This document shows, piece by piece, positions 53,078-61,246 of a stretch of DNA of 64,000 nt (position 1 is its first letter; every line of letters begins with the position of its first letter). The notes beneath the pieces are model-generated. The model saw only the letters and a program-made list of their open reading frames with translations, did no database searches and was not told the DNA's origin. Source of the DNA: Cecembia rubra (lineage in GTDB: Bacteria > Bacteroidota > Bacteroidia > Cytophagales > Cyclobacteriaceae); contig NZ_PYGF01000015.1 of assembly GCF_003014575.1 (NCBI RefSeq), positions 22,047-86,046 of the forward strand, read 5' to 3'. The translations under genes and the position numbers were made by a program.

Positions 53078-56032
53078 ATGCGTAACAAAGGTGTCGTAGT
53101 GTTTTTGACAGTAGTCATTACAGCATTGTGTCTGTATTACCTGTCATTCACACTTGTATCAAACAGAATCGAAGGCCAAGCGACGGCCTATGCCACAGAA
53201 GCTGGAGGGAATGTGGATTTTGACAAGAAACAAGCTTACCTGGATTCTATTTACAGAGAACCAGTTTATAATTTTCTTGGAGCAAAGTTCACTTATAAAG
53301 AAATCAAAGAAACTGAATTAGGTCTTGGCCTTGACCTTCAGGGCGGGATGCATGTGACCTTGGAAGTTTCTCCAGTAGAGATTGTGAAAGGTTTATCCGG
53401 TAACAGCAAGGATGTCACATTTAACCTTTCATTGAATCAGGCTACTGAAGCTGCAAAAACAAGCAATGAGAAATTTGTAAACTTGTTTTATGCTGCTTGG
53501 CAGCAAAATGCCAGTGGAAGAAAGTTAAGTGAGATTTTCGCCACTGCTGCCAATAGGGGAAGGATTTCTTTGGAATCATCTGATTCTGATATTCTAAAAA
53601 TCATTGACACAGAGGTTGAAAATGCCATTGAGCGTTCTTTCAATATCTTGAGAACAAGGGTAGACAGATTCGGTACTTCCCAGCCAAATATCCAAAGAAT
53701 TCAAGGTTCAGGAAGAATTCAAATCGAACTTCCTGGGGTAAGTAATGCAGAGAGGGTAAGAAATCTTTTGCAGGGTGTAGCCAAACTTCAATTCTGGGAA
53801 GTAGCAGAAATCAATGAGTTTTTGGCTGAGCTGGAAGAGGTGAACCGTCTTTTGGTGGCTGAAGCACAAGCTGCAAAAGGAAGTTCCACTGCCCAAACAG
53901 AAGAGGAGGCTGATGAGACCACAGATCTAGAAAGGCAGTTGGCACAGGGTTCAGAGGGTGATGACATTTCTACCCAGATTTCTCCTTTGTTTTCTTTGAC
54001 CAAAGGACAGGGTCTTGTATATGAAATAAGAGATACGGTTACTATCAACAGGATTTTGGCAAGAGATGATGTTAGAACCCTTTTGCCTAGAAATGTGAAA
54101 TTCCTTTGGTCTGTCAAGCCACAAGTGGTGGACAATATGGAGCTACTTGAGTTGTTTGGTATAAAATACAACAGAGCTTCTGATCAGGCTCCACTTGAAG
54201 GAGATGTAATCACAGATGCCAGACAGACATTGGATCAGACTTCAAGACCTGCTGTCAGCATGCAGATGAATGCGGATGGTGCCAGAAGATGGAGAAAACT
54301 GACCTCTGAAAATATCGGCAGAAGAATCGCAGTGGTTTTGGATGATTATGTTTACACTGCTCCAGTTGTTCAAAGCGAAATTCCTTCAGGTCAATCTGAA
54401 ATTACAGGTAATTTCACTATTGAAGAGGCGAAGGACTTGGCAAATATCCTGAAATCAGGTTCACTACCAGCTCCTACCAAAATTGTTGAGGAGGCCATAA
54501 TCGGTCCTACTCTTGGTAAAGAAGCGCAGAAGCAAGGTGTGGTTTCCATGATCGCAGGTCTGGTGCTGGTGGTCCTTTTCATGGTTGCTTATTATTCCAA
54601 AGGAGGCTTTGTAGCCATTGCTGCCTTGGTATTCAACATCTTTTTTATCCTAGGTATCTTGGCGCAGTTAGGTGCGGCGCTTACCTTACCAGGCATTGCA
54701 GGTATAGTATTGACCATTGGTATGTCTATTGACGCCAACGTGTTGATCTTCGAAAGGATCAAAGAAGAATTGAGAAGGGGTTCAGGCTTGATGGCTGCCA
54801 TCAATGAAGGTTATAACAAAGCATTTTCCGCTATCCTTGACTCCAACGTCACTACTTTCCTTACGGGAGCTATTTTATATGCATTGGGGCAAGGTCCTGT
54901 AAAAGGATTCGCAATCGTATTGATGATAGGTATTGCATCTTCATTCTTCTCTGCTGTATTTATTACAAGAGTGATTGTACACTGGATGAGCAAAAAAGGA
55001 GATAAGAGTAATATTTCTTTTGCAAGCCCTTTTGCGAAAAATACATTGGGTCAATTAAATATTGATTTCTTGGGTAAGAGAAAAGTTGCATATATCATTT
55101 CAACCTCGATAATTGTTATAGGTTTGGCCATTGCTGCGATCAATGGACTGAAGTTTGGGGTGGATTTTACAGGTGGTAGGTCTTACATCGTGCAGTTTGC
55201 CCAGCCAATGTCCCCTACAGATCTTAAAGTTGGTTTGGATGGTGAGTTTGATGGCTCAGTTGAAGTGAAGACTTACGGTGCAAGCAATGTCATGAAGGTA
55301 ACCACTTCTTACTTAATCAATGAAGATGATGATGATTCCAATGCTGAAGTGGAAAGAAAAGTAATTGAAGGAATTGCGTCTATCACTGGATTGAATTATA
55401 ACAACGACGCAGCTAATCTTGGAGATGCTCAATTTACCATTACAGGATCTTCCAAAGTTGGGGCTACGGTAGCTGATGACATTAAGAAGTCTTCAGCAGA
55501 GGCCATGTTCTTTGCCTTGGTTGCGATCTTCTTGTACATCTTGTTGAGGTTCCGTAAGTGGCAGTTTTCTTTGGGATCCATTATTGCCTTGGTGCATGAC
55601 GTGTTCTTCGTGATTGCTGCATTTGCTATAGCTTCTGCTTTGGGTGCTACTTTCGAAATTGACCAGGTATTTATTGCAGCGGTATTGACTGTGGTAGGTT
55701 ACTCCATTAACGATACTGTGATTGTTTTTGACCGTATCAGGGAAAATATCGAAAACCGTGGTACATCCAAATTGGTAAAAATGTTCAATGATGCCATCAA
55801 TCAGACCATGGCCAGAACATTGATCACCTCTGCCACGACTTTGATAGTGGTATTGGTATTGTTGATCTTTGGTGGTGAAGTATTGAGAGGATTCTCCTTT
55901 GCCCTGTTCATCGGTGTATTGATCGGTACTTATTCTTCTATATACATTGCTACACCTGTAGTGGTAGATTTGATGAAGAGAGAATTGGAGGCTGAAGCTG
56001 CCCAGGAAGCAAGCGGTAAAAAGACTGCATAA
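53078..56032 (+). CDS. secDF: Protein translocase subunits SecD-SecF, fused
   Basis: A 984-residue fusion of SecD and SecF, the proton-driven partner of SecYEG that pulls exported proteins outward. SecD signatures: LGLDLQGGMHVTLEV near 89-103 and NVLIFERIKEELRRG near 555. SecF signatures: FGVDFTGGRSYIVQF near 692 and GYSINDTVIVFDRIRENIEN near 880. Twelve transmembrane helices are expected. The fusion is normal in Bacteroidota. Two hairpins follow the gene. Confidence 0.97.
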   Translation: MRNKGVVVFLTVVITALCLYYLSFTLVSNRIEGQATAYATEAGGNVDFDKKQAYLDSIYREPVYNFLGAKFTYKEIKETELGLGLDLQGGMHVTLEVSPVEIVKGLSGNSKDVTFNLSLNQATEAAKTSNEKFVNLFYAAWQQNASGRKLSEIFATAANRGRISLESSDSDILKIIDTEVENAIERSFNILRTRVDRFGTSQPNIQRIQGSGRIQIELPGVSNAERVRNLLQGVAKLQFWEVAEINEFLAELEEVNRLLVAEAQAAKGSSTAQTEEEADETTDLERQLAQGSEGDDISTQISPLFSLTKGQGLVYEIRDTVTINRILARDDVRTLLPRNVKFLWSVKPQVVDNMELLELFGIKYNRASDQAPLEGDVITDARQTLDQTSRPAVSMQMNADGARRWRKLTSENIGRRIAVVLDDYVYTAPVVQSEIPSGQSEITGNFTIEEAKDLANILKSGSLPAPTKIVEEAIIGPTLGKEAQKQGVVSMIAGLVLVVLFMVAYYSKGGFVAIAALVFNIFFILGILAQLGAALTLPGIAGIVLTIGMSIDANVLIFERIKEELRRGSGLMAAINEGYNKAFSAILDSNVTTFLTGAILYALGQGPVKGFAIVLMIGIASSFFSAVFITRVIVHWMSKKGDKSNISFASPFAKNTLGQLNIDFLGKRKVAYIISTSIIVIGLAIAAINGLKFGVDFTGGRSYIVQFAQPMSPTDLKVGLDGEFDGSVEVKTYGASNVMKVTTSYLINEDDDDSNAEVERKVIEGIASITGLNYNNDAANLGDAQFTITGSSKVGATVADDIKKSSAEAMFFALVAIFLYILLRFRKWQFSLGSIIALVHDVFFVIAAFAIASALGATFEIDQVFIAAVLTVVGYSINDTVIVFDRIRENIENRGTSKLVKMFNDAINQTMARTLITSATTLIVVLVLLIFGGEVLRGFSFALFIGVLIGTYSSIYIATPVVVDLMKRELEAEAAQEASGKKTA

Positions 56033-56054
56033 GCTGTCATATTATCTAAGATTG

Positions 56055-56090
56055 GGAGTCCAGGTCTGATGATCTGGCTCCTTTTTTTTT
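56055..56090 (+). terminator. Terminator 1 after secDF
   Basis: Hairpin ggagtccagg / ctggctcc with a one-base bulge, followed by nine or more T. Confidence 0.7.
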
Positions 56091-56104
56091 GGGGGGATTG
56101 TGAC

Positions 56105-56132
56105 AAAAAATCCCCTGTACAGGGGATTTTTT
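56105..56132. terminator. Palindromic terminator 2 after secDF
   Basis: Perfect 28-bp palindrome with arms aaaaaatcccctgt and complement, T-run on each side. It insulates secDF from the membrane-protein gene starting at 56177. Confidence 0.75.
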
Positions 56133-56149
56133 AGCCCTTTCAAACATCT

Positions 56150-56157
56150 TACCTTTG
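56150..56157 (+). promoter_or_regulatory. -7 element (TACCTTTG) of the membrane-receptor-like cluster
   Basis: TAnnTTTG match 19 bp upstream of the ATG at 56177 and just after the secDF terminators, so the cluster up to 59798 is likely an independent unit. Confidence 0.45.
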
Positions 56158-56176
56158 TAAAGAAAAGGATAGGTTC

Positions 56177-56851
56177 ATGTTTGGAGGTTTTTATCTTTTG
56201 GTAATAGCGATTGGGTTCCTGTTTTCTCTTTTTCCCTTAAGAAGAATCCAAGGGGTAGAATCTACTGCTCAAAATTGTATCATTTCTATTTTGTTCCTTG
56301 CTTTATTATTGGAAGGTTTAGGTGATTATACTGCTTCCAGAGGCATTAATAATTCACTCCTTTATAATTTCGGGTGGGTGTATTTGGAATCTCTGCTTCT
56401 GATATATTATTTAATCCAGCTTGAAATTGATTGGGGATTCAAGAGAAAGATCATTTGGGCAAGTTTAGGAGTTTTGATCTGGGGTATGGTCAATTCTCTT
56501 TTTTTTCAACCCATTGACACTGTTTTTCAGTATTTCACCTTTTTACCATTTGCCTTGTTGATAATTTTTTTGGTGTTAAGGTTTTTGATTCAGTTGATAC
56601 AAATGAAAACTTATGCAGACAGGGATTTGATTCAATTGCCCCATTTTTGGATTTCTTGGGCCATATTGCTGTTTTATATGGAAGCCATATTGTTGTTTGG
56701 GACTTATCAGTTCCATCCAGTTTTTGTATTGGATAATTTACATTTGTTATTCACTATCAACCAGGTGGTAGCAGGACTGATGTACCTAGTGTTTGGTTTG
56801 GCCTTTATGTTGCCCTGGCTTAATAGGAAGAGAGTAACTTTCATTGAATAA
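56177..56851 (+). CDS. Polytopic membrane protein A (about seven helices, SRGI-NS family)
   Basis: A 224-residue protein with about seven hydrophobic segments from the very N-terminus (FYLLVIAIGFLFSLFPL). Shared with its downstream neighbour are: E-x-x-G-x-Y-x-x-SRGI-x-NS-x-x-YN near 50-75 (LGDYTASRGINNSLLYNF), NSLFFQPIDTVFQYFT near 112-127, and GLMYLVFGLAFMLPWLNRK at the end. The two genes are clearly a duplication. No known receptor or transporter family can be named. Position upstream of a histidine kinase without its own sensor domain suggests a sensing role, which is inference. Confidence 0.8.
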   Translation: MFGGFYLLVIAIGFLFSLFPLRRIQGVESTAQNCIISILFLALLLEGLGDYTASRGINNSLLYNFGWVYLESLLLIYYLIQLEIDWGFKRKIIWASLGVLIWGMVNSLFFQPIDTVFQYFTFLPFALLIIFLVLRFLIQLIQMKTYADRDLIQLPHFWISWAILLFYMEAILLFGTYQFHPVFVLDNLHLLFTINQVVAGLMYLVFGLAFMLPWLNRKRVTFIE

Positions 56852-56901
56852 CCTTATTTCAGGTTGGAACACCTTTAACTCAGCCAATTAATATCATTTG
56901 T

Positions 56902-57642
56902 TTGCCAGATATTTTTCACGTAATATTAGTAGCATCAAAAGATAAAAATACTTTGAACTTGGGATTGGCTTGGAATTTATACAATTACATCCTTTTATTG
57001 TCCTTAGTGATTGGGGTAATCCCATTTTTTTCTTTTCAAGAAAATAAAAAGGAACATAGGGTTTTGTTTTCAGTGATTTTTTTGGGTCTGGTAACCGAAG
57101 CTATTGGATTGTATTATGGCTCTAGGGGTATATATAATTCCTGGATATATAACATTAGCTTTTTGTACTTGGAAACCATTGTGATTTGGTTTTATTTTTT
57201 GGCTGTATTCCGGAAGGGACATTATCAAAAGATATTCATTGTGGGTATTGTGTTATTTTCTGTTTGGTTTGTTTTCAACTCCTTCTTCTTACAGGGTTTT
57301 TGGGAAGTTTTTCAAACCTATACTGTGATTATTTCTTCCCTGTCCATCATCTTATGTTGCCTTTGGTTTTTTTATTTACTTGTAGCAAAGAATTGGTTAA
57401 GTGAAAAAAGCTTGGTTTGGTTTCCTGCTTTTTGGGTGGTATGTTTTTTATTTTTCTTTTACGCTGCTTCTTTCCTGTATTTTACCTCCCTAGGTTATTT
57501 GATTAGTTTAGATTGGCATTTGAACTACATTTTAAACTCTATTTTAAAGACTTTAAGTGGATTGATGTATATGGTCATGGGCTTTGCTTATCTTTTACCT
57601 TATTTGCAAAAAAAGTTTTTCTTAGCACCTGAAAAGTACTAA
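56902..57642 (+). CDS. Polytopic membrane protein B (duplicate of A)
   Basis: Up to 246 residues and about seven hydrophobic segments, paralogous to the preceding gene: LYYGSRGIYNSWIYNISFLY near 73-92, NSFFLQGFWEVFQTYT, and GLMYMVMGFAYLLPYLQKK at the end. There is no ATG near the N-terminus; TTG codons at 56902, 56953, 56959 or 56965 are candidates, and alignment with protein A favours one of the later ones. It follows protein A by 50 bp. Function unknown; the duplication suggests a heteromeric pair. Confidence 0.75.
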   Translation: MPDIFHVILVASKDKNTLNLGLAWNLYNYILLLSLVIGVIPFFSFQENKKEHRVLFSVIFLGLVTEAIGLYYGSRGIYNSWIYNISFLYLETIVIWFYFLAVFRKGHYQKIFIVGIVLFSVWFVFNSFFLQGFWEVFQTYTVIISSLSIILCCLWFFYLLVAKNWLSEKSLVWFPAFWVVCFLFFFYAASFLYFTSLGYLISLDWHLNYILNSILKTLSGLMYMVMGFAYLLPYLQKKFFLAPEKY

Positions 57643-57690
57643 ATTAGGAATTGGTAATCTTTTATAACATTCACTTTTAATAGTTTAGCC

Positions 57691-58107
57691 ATGAATCAGG
57701 AAGATTTGAAAAAATTCGTAAAGCCTTACAGAGAAACTATTCAGGTAGGAGAACCAGGCCGCGATAAGCGAGGAAGAGTCATTAAAGATCAATCCCAATG
57801 GGTATTTTTTGATAGATCGACCATTGAAAAACTTTTAGGGATGACAGATGCCAATAAGGGGGGCATAAAAGTTTATTTTGGTCAATACAATAGGGAAAAT
57901 CTTTATTTAGTCCCACAGGATAGGAGGGATAGAGAACAATACATCGGAAAAATTTCTGTAGCCCTTTCTGCAGCCAATGAAGAGCAAAATGGCATTTTTG
58001 ATGTCTTTTTGAGTTCAGAGGGTCAAAGAAGTGGTGGTAATTCCATAGAAAATGCCGGCAATTTATGTCCCCCAAATTGTAAACCACCTACAGAGATCAA
58101 TTTATAA
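57691..58107 (+). CDS. 138-aa protein with Cys-Pro-Pro tail, unknown family
   Basis: A soluble protein without signal peptide. It has the stretch SQWVFFDRSTIEKLL near 35-49, then GGIKVYFGQYNRENLYLVPQ near 57-76, and ends with NAGNLCPPNCKPPTEINL, a C-P-P-x-C tail. I recall similar short proteins with a GG-I-x-YFG core and CPP-x-C end in other Bacteroidota, always annotated as hypothetical, but I cannot verify this here. It lies 48 bp after membrane protein B and ahead of the kinase genes. The tail could bind metal or form a disulfide. Confidence 0.8.
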   Translation: MNQEDLKKFVKPYRETIQVGEPGRDKRGRVIKDQSQWVFFDRSTIEKLLGMTDANKGGIKVYFGQYNRENLYLVPQDRRDREQYIGKISVALSAANEEQNGIFDVFLSSEGQRSGGNSIENAGNLCPPNCKPPTEINL

Positions 58108-58131
58108 TTTCATTTTTTCAATTTGAAGCGA

Positions 58132-58356
58132 TTATATTGAGATTAGATCTCTGCACAATTGAGAAAAAATTTCATGAGAAGATTTACCAATGAAATTGAC
58201 AATTAGACATTGTGGAATAAAGAAATAAATCCTATGGTGAATTTTAATTTCTTCCTCTATTAGGGAGTAAAAACATGAACCTGGTTGATCTCCTAGCAAA
58301 AAAGTAATTTGTTGAGTACTATTAAATATATCATCCATTTTAGGTTTCTTTGACAT
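58132..58356 (-). CDS. Possible 74-aa protein, antisense to the kinase start
   Basis: The frame fills almost the whole gap before the histidine kinase gene. It begins MSKKPKMDDIFNSTQQITFL and ends CRDLISI. Composition is protein-like (charged start, mixed hydrophobic segments, three Cys), but its ATG shares the bases CATG with the kinase ATG, and no promoter or homologue is visible. The alternative is plain 5' leader of the kinase mRNA. Confidence 0.3.
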   Translation of the reverse strand: MSKKPKMDDIFNSTQQITFLLGDQPGSCFYSLIEEEIKIHHRIYFFIPQCLIVNFIGKSSHEIFSQLCRDLISI

Positions 58357-59119
58357 GGGTAGTAGTGGCTCCGAAGTTTTCTACATCGTTTTATTAGGAT
58401 TTGTATTGATGTTGTTGATGGGCTCATTTATTGTGACTATGGTGATTGTACATCGTCAAAAGCAGCTACAGAATCAACAAAAACTGGCGGCAGTAAGGGC
58501 AGAATACGAGAAAACCATCATCAATGCCGAGAAAGAAATCAGGGAAAATACACTTACCCACGTAGGGCGGGAACTCCACGACAATATTGGACAATTACTC
58601 TCTTTGGCCAAAATGAATTTGTCCAGTTCCAAACCAGAGAAGGTTTCTGAAGGCAAGTCCATGATCAATCAGATCATAAAAGAGGTGCGCGGACTTTCGA
58701 AATCCTTAAACCTGGATTGGGTGGAATCCATCACTTTAGAAGACTTTATTCAGAATGAACTTGGGAAGTTGGAAAGCGCTGCATTTTGTCAGACAAAATT
58801 CACCAAGATTGGAGTGGAAGGAAGTCTCGAAAAAGACAAGAAAATCATTCTGATCAGGACCATACAGGAGTGTCTGAACAATGCCATCAAACATGCCAAA
58901 CCAAAAAGTATCTCCTTTTATATGGAGACAAAACCGGACCAGTTGATGATATGTATAAAAGATGATGGAGTTGGTTTTGATACTGCTCAAGGCAGTAGTG
59001 GGTCGGGAATGTATAATTTGAAAAGCAGAATGAACACAATTGGAGGTGATTTTGAAATTAAATCCAAACCAGGTAATGGAACAGACATTAAACTCTCCTT
59101 GCCTATATCGAAACCTTGA
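58355..59119 (+). CDS. Membrane-anchored sensor histidine kinase (NarX/DesK-like, HisKA_3)
   Basis: A 254-residue kinase: one transmembrane helix (about 9-32), a coiled coil (33-65), the HisKA_3 motif GRELHDNIGQ with the phospho-accepting His75, the N-box ECLNNAIKHA with Asn175-176, and ATP-lid motifs DDGVGFD (203-209) and GMYNLKSRM. No extracellular or cytosolic sensor domain is present, so the signal must come from a partner protein. The response regulator follows after 52 bp. The membrane proteins A and B upstream are the obvious candidates. Confidence 0.92.
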   Translation: MGSSGSEVFYIVLLGFVLMLLMGSFIVTMVIVHRQKQLQNQQKLAAVRAEYEKTIINAEKEIRENTLTHVGRELHDNIGQLLSLAKMNLSSSKPEKVSEGKSMINQIIKEVRGLSKSLNLDWVESITLEDFIQNELGKLESAAFCQTKFTKIGVEGSLEKDKKIILIRTIQECLNNAIKHAKPKSISFYMETKPDQLMICIKDDGVGFDTAQGSSGSGMYNLKSRMNTIGGDFEIKSKPGNGTDIKLSLPISKP

Positions 59120-59171
59120 CTTATCTTTTGGAAATAAATCGAATCACCCTATATAAATTAACAACTTCTTC

Positions 59172-59798
59172 ATGATTACCATTGCATTGGCAGATGACCA
59201 TAAAATGTTTGCAAAGGGGATAGAAAGCCTTTTGGAAGAGGAAGAGGATTTTAAAATCAGAGGGGTTTTTAACAATGGGCAGGAATTATTGGATTTTTTA
59301 AAATCCCATCATGTGGATATAGTCCTTACAGACATGAATATGCCCCAGATGGACGGGATGGGTGTAGTGGAAGCAGTGAAAAGAAAAATCCCACAAATAA
59401 AGGTGATTGTTTTATCCATGTATGATGATAAAGTGATCTATGAAAAAAGCATCAAACTGGGGGCTGATGCTTATGTACTAAAGGGTTCTGATCCTGATGA
59501 ACTCATCTACACAATTAGGGAAGTATATGAAGGTAACTATATTCAAGGTTTTCAGAAGTTAATTTTTCAGCAGGATGATGGAAAATATCCTGACCATTTC
59601 AAAGAGCGTTTTAAGCTTTCCAGAAGGGAGCTGGAGATATTACGCCTGATCAAAGATGGTCATCTCAATAAGGAGATAGCTGATATCCTAAGTCTTAGCC
59701 AGCATACTGTAGAATCCCACCGCAAAAAAATCCATCAGAAATTGGGTGTGAGTTCAGCCGTGGAATTGGTGAAAAAGGCGATTGAGATGAATCTGTAA
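59172..59798 (+). CDS. LuxR/NarL-family response regulator
   Basis: A 208-residue regulator: receiver domain with acidic pair Asp8-Asp9, phosphorylation site Asp54 (VLTDMNMPQMDG) and the conserved Lys in YVLKGSDP near 107; then a LuxR-type helix-turn-helix at about 145-205 (LSRRELEILRLIKDGHLNKE; HTVESHRKKIHQKLGVSSA). It is the cognate partner of the kinase just upstream. Target genes are not visible in the window. Confidence 0.95.
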   Translation: MITIALADDHKMFAKGIESLLEEEEDFKIRGVFNNGQELLDFLKSHHVDIVLTDMNMPQMDGMGVVEAVKRKIPQIKVIVLSMYDDKVIYEKSIKLGADAYVLKGSDPDELIYTIREVYEGNYIQGFQKLIFQQDDGKYPDHFKERFKLSRRELEILRLIKDGHLNKEIADILSLSQHTVESHRKKIHQKLGVSSAVELVKKAIEMNL

Positions 59799-59974
59799 AA
59801 AATATTATATGTATATCCCCAATAATACCGGTAATCATTAGAAATCCGGTTTTTAACCATTCTTATATTTATTGATATAGGATCCGCCTCGGCGGACAAG
59901 TTATTCATGGAAATTGATTCTAATTTACAGGTAAATTATATGAGTGGTATGATTGCGGATGATCATAAAATATA

Positions 59975-60022
59975 AAATCCCTGTCTTCAAGAAACAAGTC
60001 TTTCTTTCAGACAGGGATAGAA
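59975..60022. terminator. Terminator between the regulator and cysteine desulfurase genes
   Basis: Stem atccctgtct / agacagggat with an inner aagaaa / tttctt pairing and A/T-rich flanks. It sits after the convergent desulfurase gene and can also end plus-strand transcripts. Confidence 0.7.
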
Positions 60023-60040
60023 TTTTAGCGTTCAGATTAT

Positions 60041-61183
60041 TTAAACGGAAATAGCATAAAGCTCCTTTAATTTTTCAATTGTATAGTCAACTTCTTCCAA
60101 AGTATTATACCTGCTAAAAGAAAACCTTACTGATTCTCTCTCCGGATCATGTCCCAAAGCCCTCAAGACATGGGAACCAACTGTAGCCCCACTGCTGCAG
60201 GCAGAACCCCCTGAAGCGGATATGCCATGTAAATCCAAGTTGAACAAGAGCATACCTCTGTTTTCCTCAGATGGTGGCAAACTTACATTCAGGACTGTAT
60301 AAAGACTTTTTTCCAAGTCTCCGGAGCGCCCATTGAAAGTAACACCGGGAATATTTTCTTTTAACAACTCGATGAATCTCTTTTTGAGAGATTCAATATG
60401 GCTTCTATGCCCATTCATATCTTCATAGGCCAGTTCAAGTGCCTTGGCAATACCGATGATACCAATCACATTTTCGGTACCTCCTCTCATATTTCTTTCC
60501 TGTGCTCCTCCATGGATAAAAGGATGGATTTTTTTGTCTTTTCTGACATATAAAAATCCGGAACCTTTAGGACCATGGAATTTATGACCACCAGCTACCA
60601 GGGCATCTACAGGAAGGGTTTTAAGGTCATGTACATAGTGTCCCATAGTCTGTACGGTATCTGAATGAAAAAATGCACCGTAAGTTTTGGCAAGATTGCC
60701 AATGGCATTCAGGTCATTGATATTCCCAATCTCATTGTTGGCATGCATCAGGGAAACAAAAGAGTTTGGATTGGCTTTGAGCAAGCCCTCCAATTGATCC
60801 AAGTTGATTTCCCCCTTTTGGTTTACATCCAGAAGACTGAGTTTTATTTTGCCTTTTTTGGCACACTCTTCCAGTGTGTGCAATACAGCATGGTGCTCAA
60901 TGGGGGAAGTTATGGCATGTTTGATACCATGAGTTTCAATACCACAGACAATGGCTGTATTGTCAGCTTCTGTACCACCGGAAGTGAAAAAAATTTCAGA
61001 AGGACTGGCGTTTATCAGTTCTGCTACTTTTTTACGGGCTTTTTCAACGGCAGACCGTACTTCCCTGCCATGGCTATGAACAGAAGAAGGATTGCCATAA
61101 TGGAGCTTCATGTAGGGTAACATGGCTTCGATTACCCTATCATCCATAGCAGTAGTGGCGGCATTGTCGAAATAAACTCTCAT
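60041..61183 (-). CDS. Cysteine desulfurase (NifS/IscS-like)
   Basis: A 380-residue PLP enzyme of the class V aminotransferase fold that releases sulfur from cysteine for Fe-S clusters or tRNA thiolation. The PLP lysine is Lys201 in AGGHKFHGPKG. The active-site Cys329 is in GGSACSSGATVGSHVL. The start MRVYFDNAATT at 61183 is the normal family N-terminus; an ATG two codons earlier is possible. No IscU or SufE gene is adjacent, so the acceptor is unknown. Confidence 0.92.
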   Translation of the reverse strand: MRVYFDNAATTAMDDRVIEAMLPYMKLHYGNPSSVHSHGREVRSAVEKARKKVAELINASPSEIFFTSGGTEADNTAIVCGIETHGIKHAITSPIEHHAVLHTLEECAKKGKIKLSLLDVNQKGEINLDQLEGLLKANPNSFVSLMHANNEIGNINDLNAIGNLAKTYGAFFHSDTVQTMGHYVHDLKTLPVDALVAGGHKFHGPKGSGFLYVRKDKKIHPFIHGGAQERNMRGGTENVIGIIGIAKALELAYEDMNGHRSHIESLKKRFIELLKENIPGVTFNGRSGDLEKSLYTVLNVSLPPSEENRGMLLFNLDLHGISASGGSACSSGATVGSHVLRALGHDPERESVRFSFSRYNTLEEVDYTIEKLKELYAISV

Positions 61184-61246
61184 CTTCAAGTTATTTTGCT
61201 GGGTATATATTTATTCCTTTCCCAAGTTCAGAACTTTGAAAAGTAT

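Noticed and set aside
59878..59900. Short inverted repeat tccgcc-tc-ggcgga
   Set aside because: Single 6-bp stem without T-run; resembles scattered REP-like words but nothing supports a function in this window.
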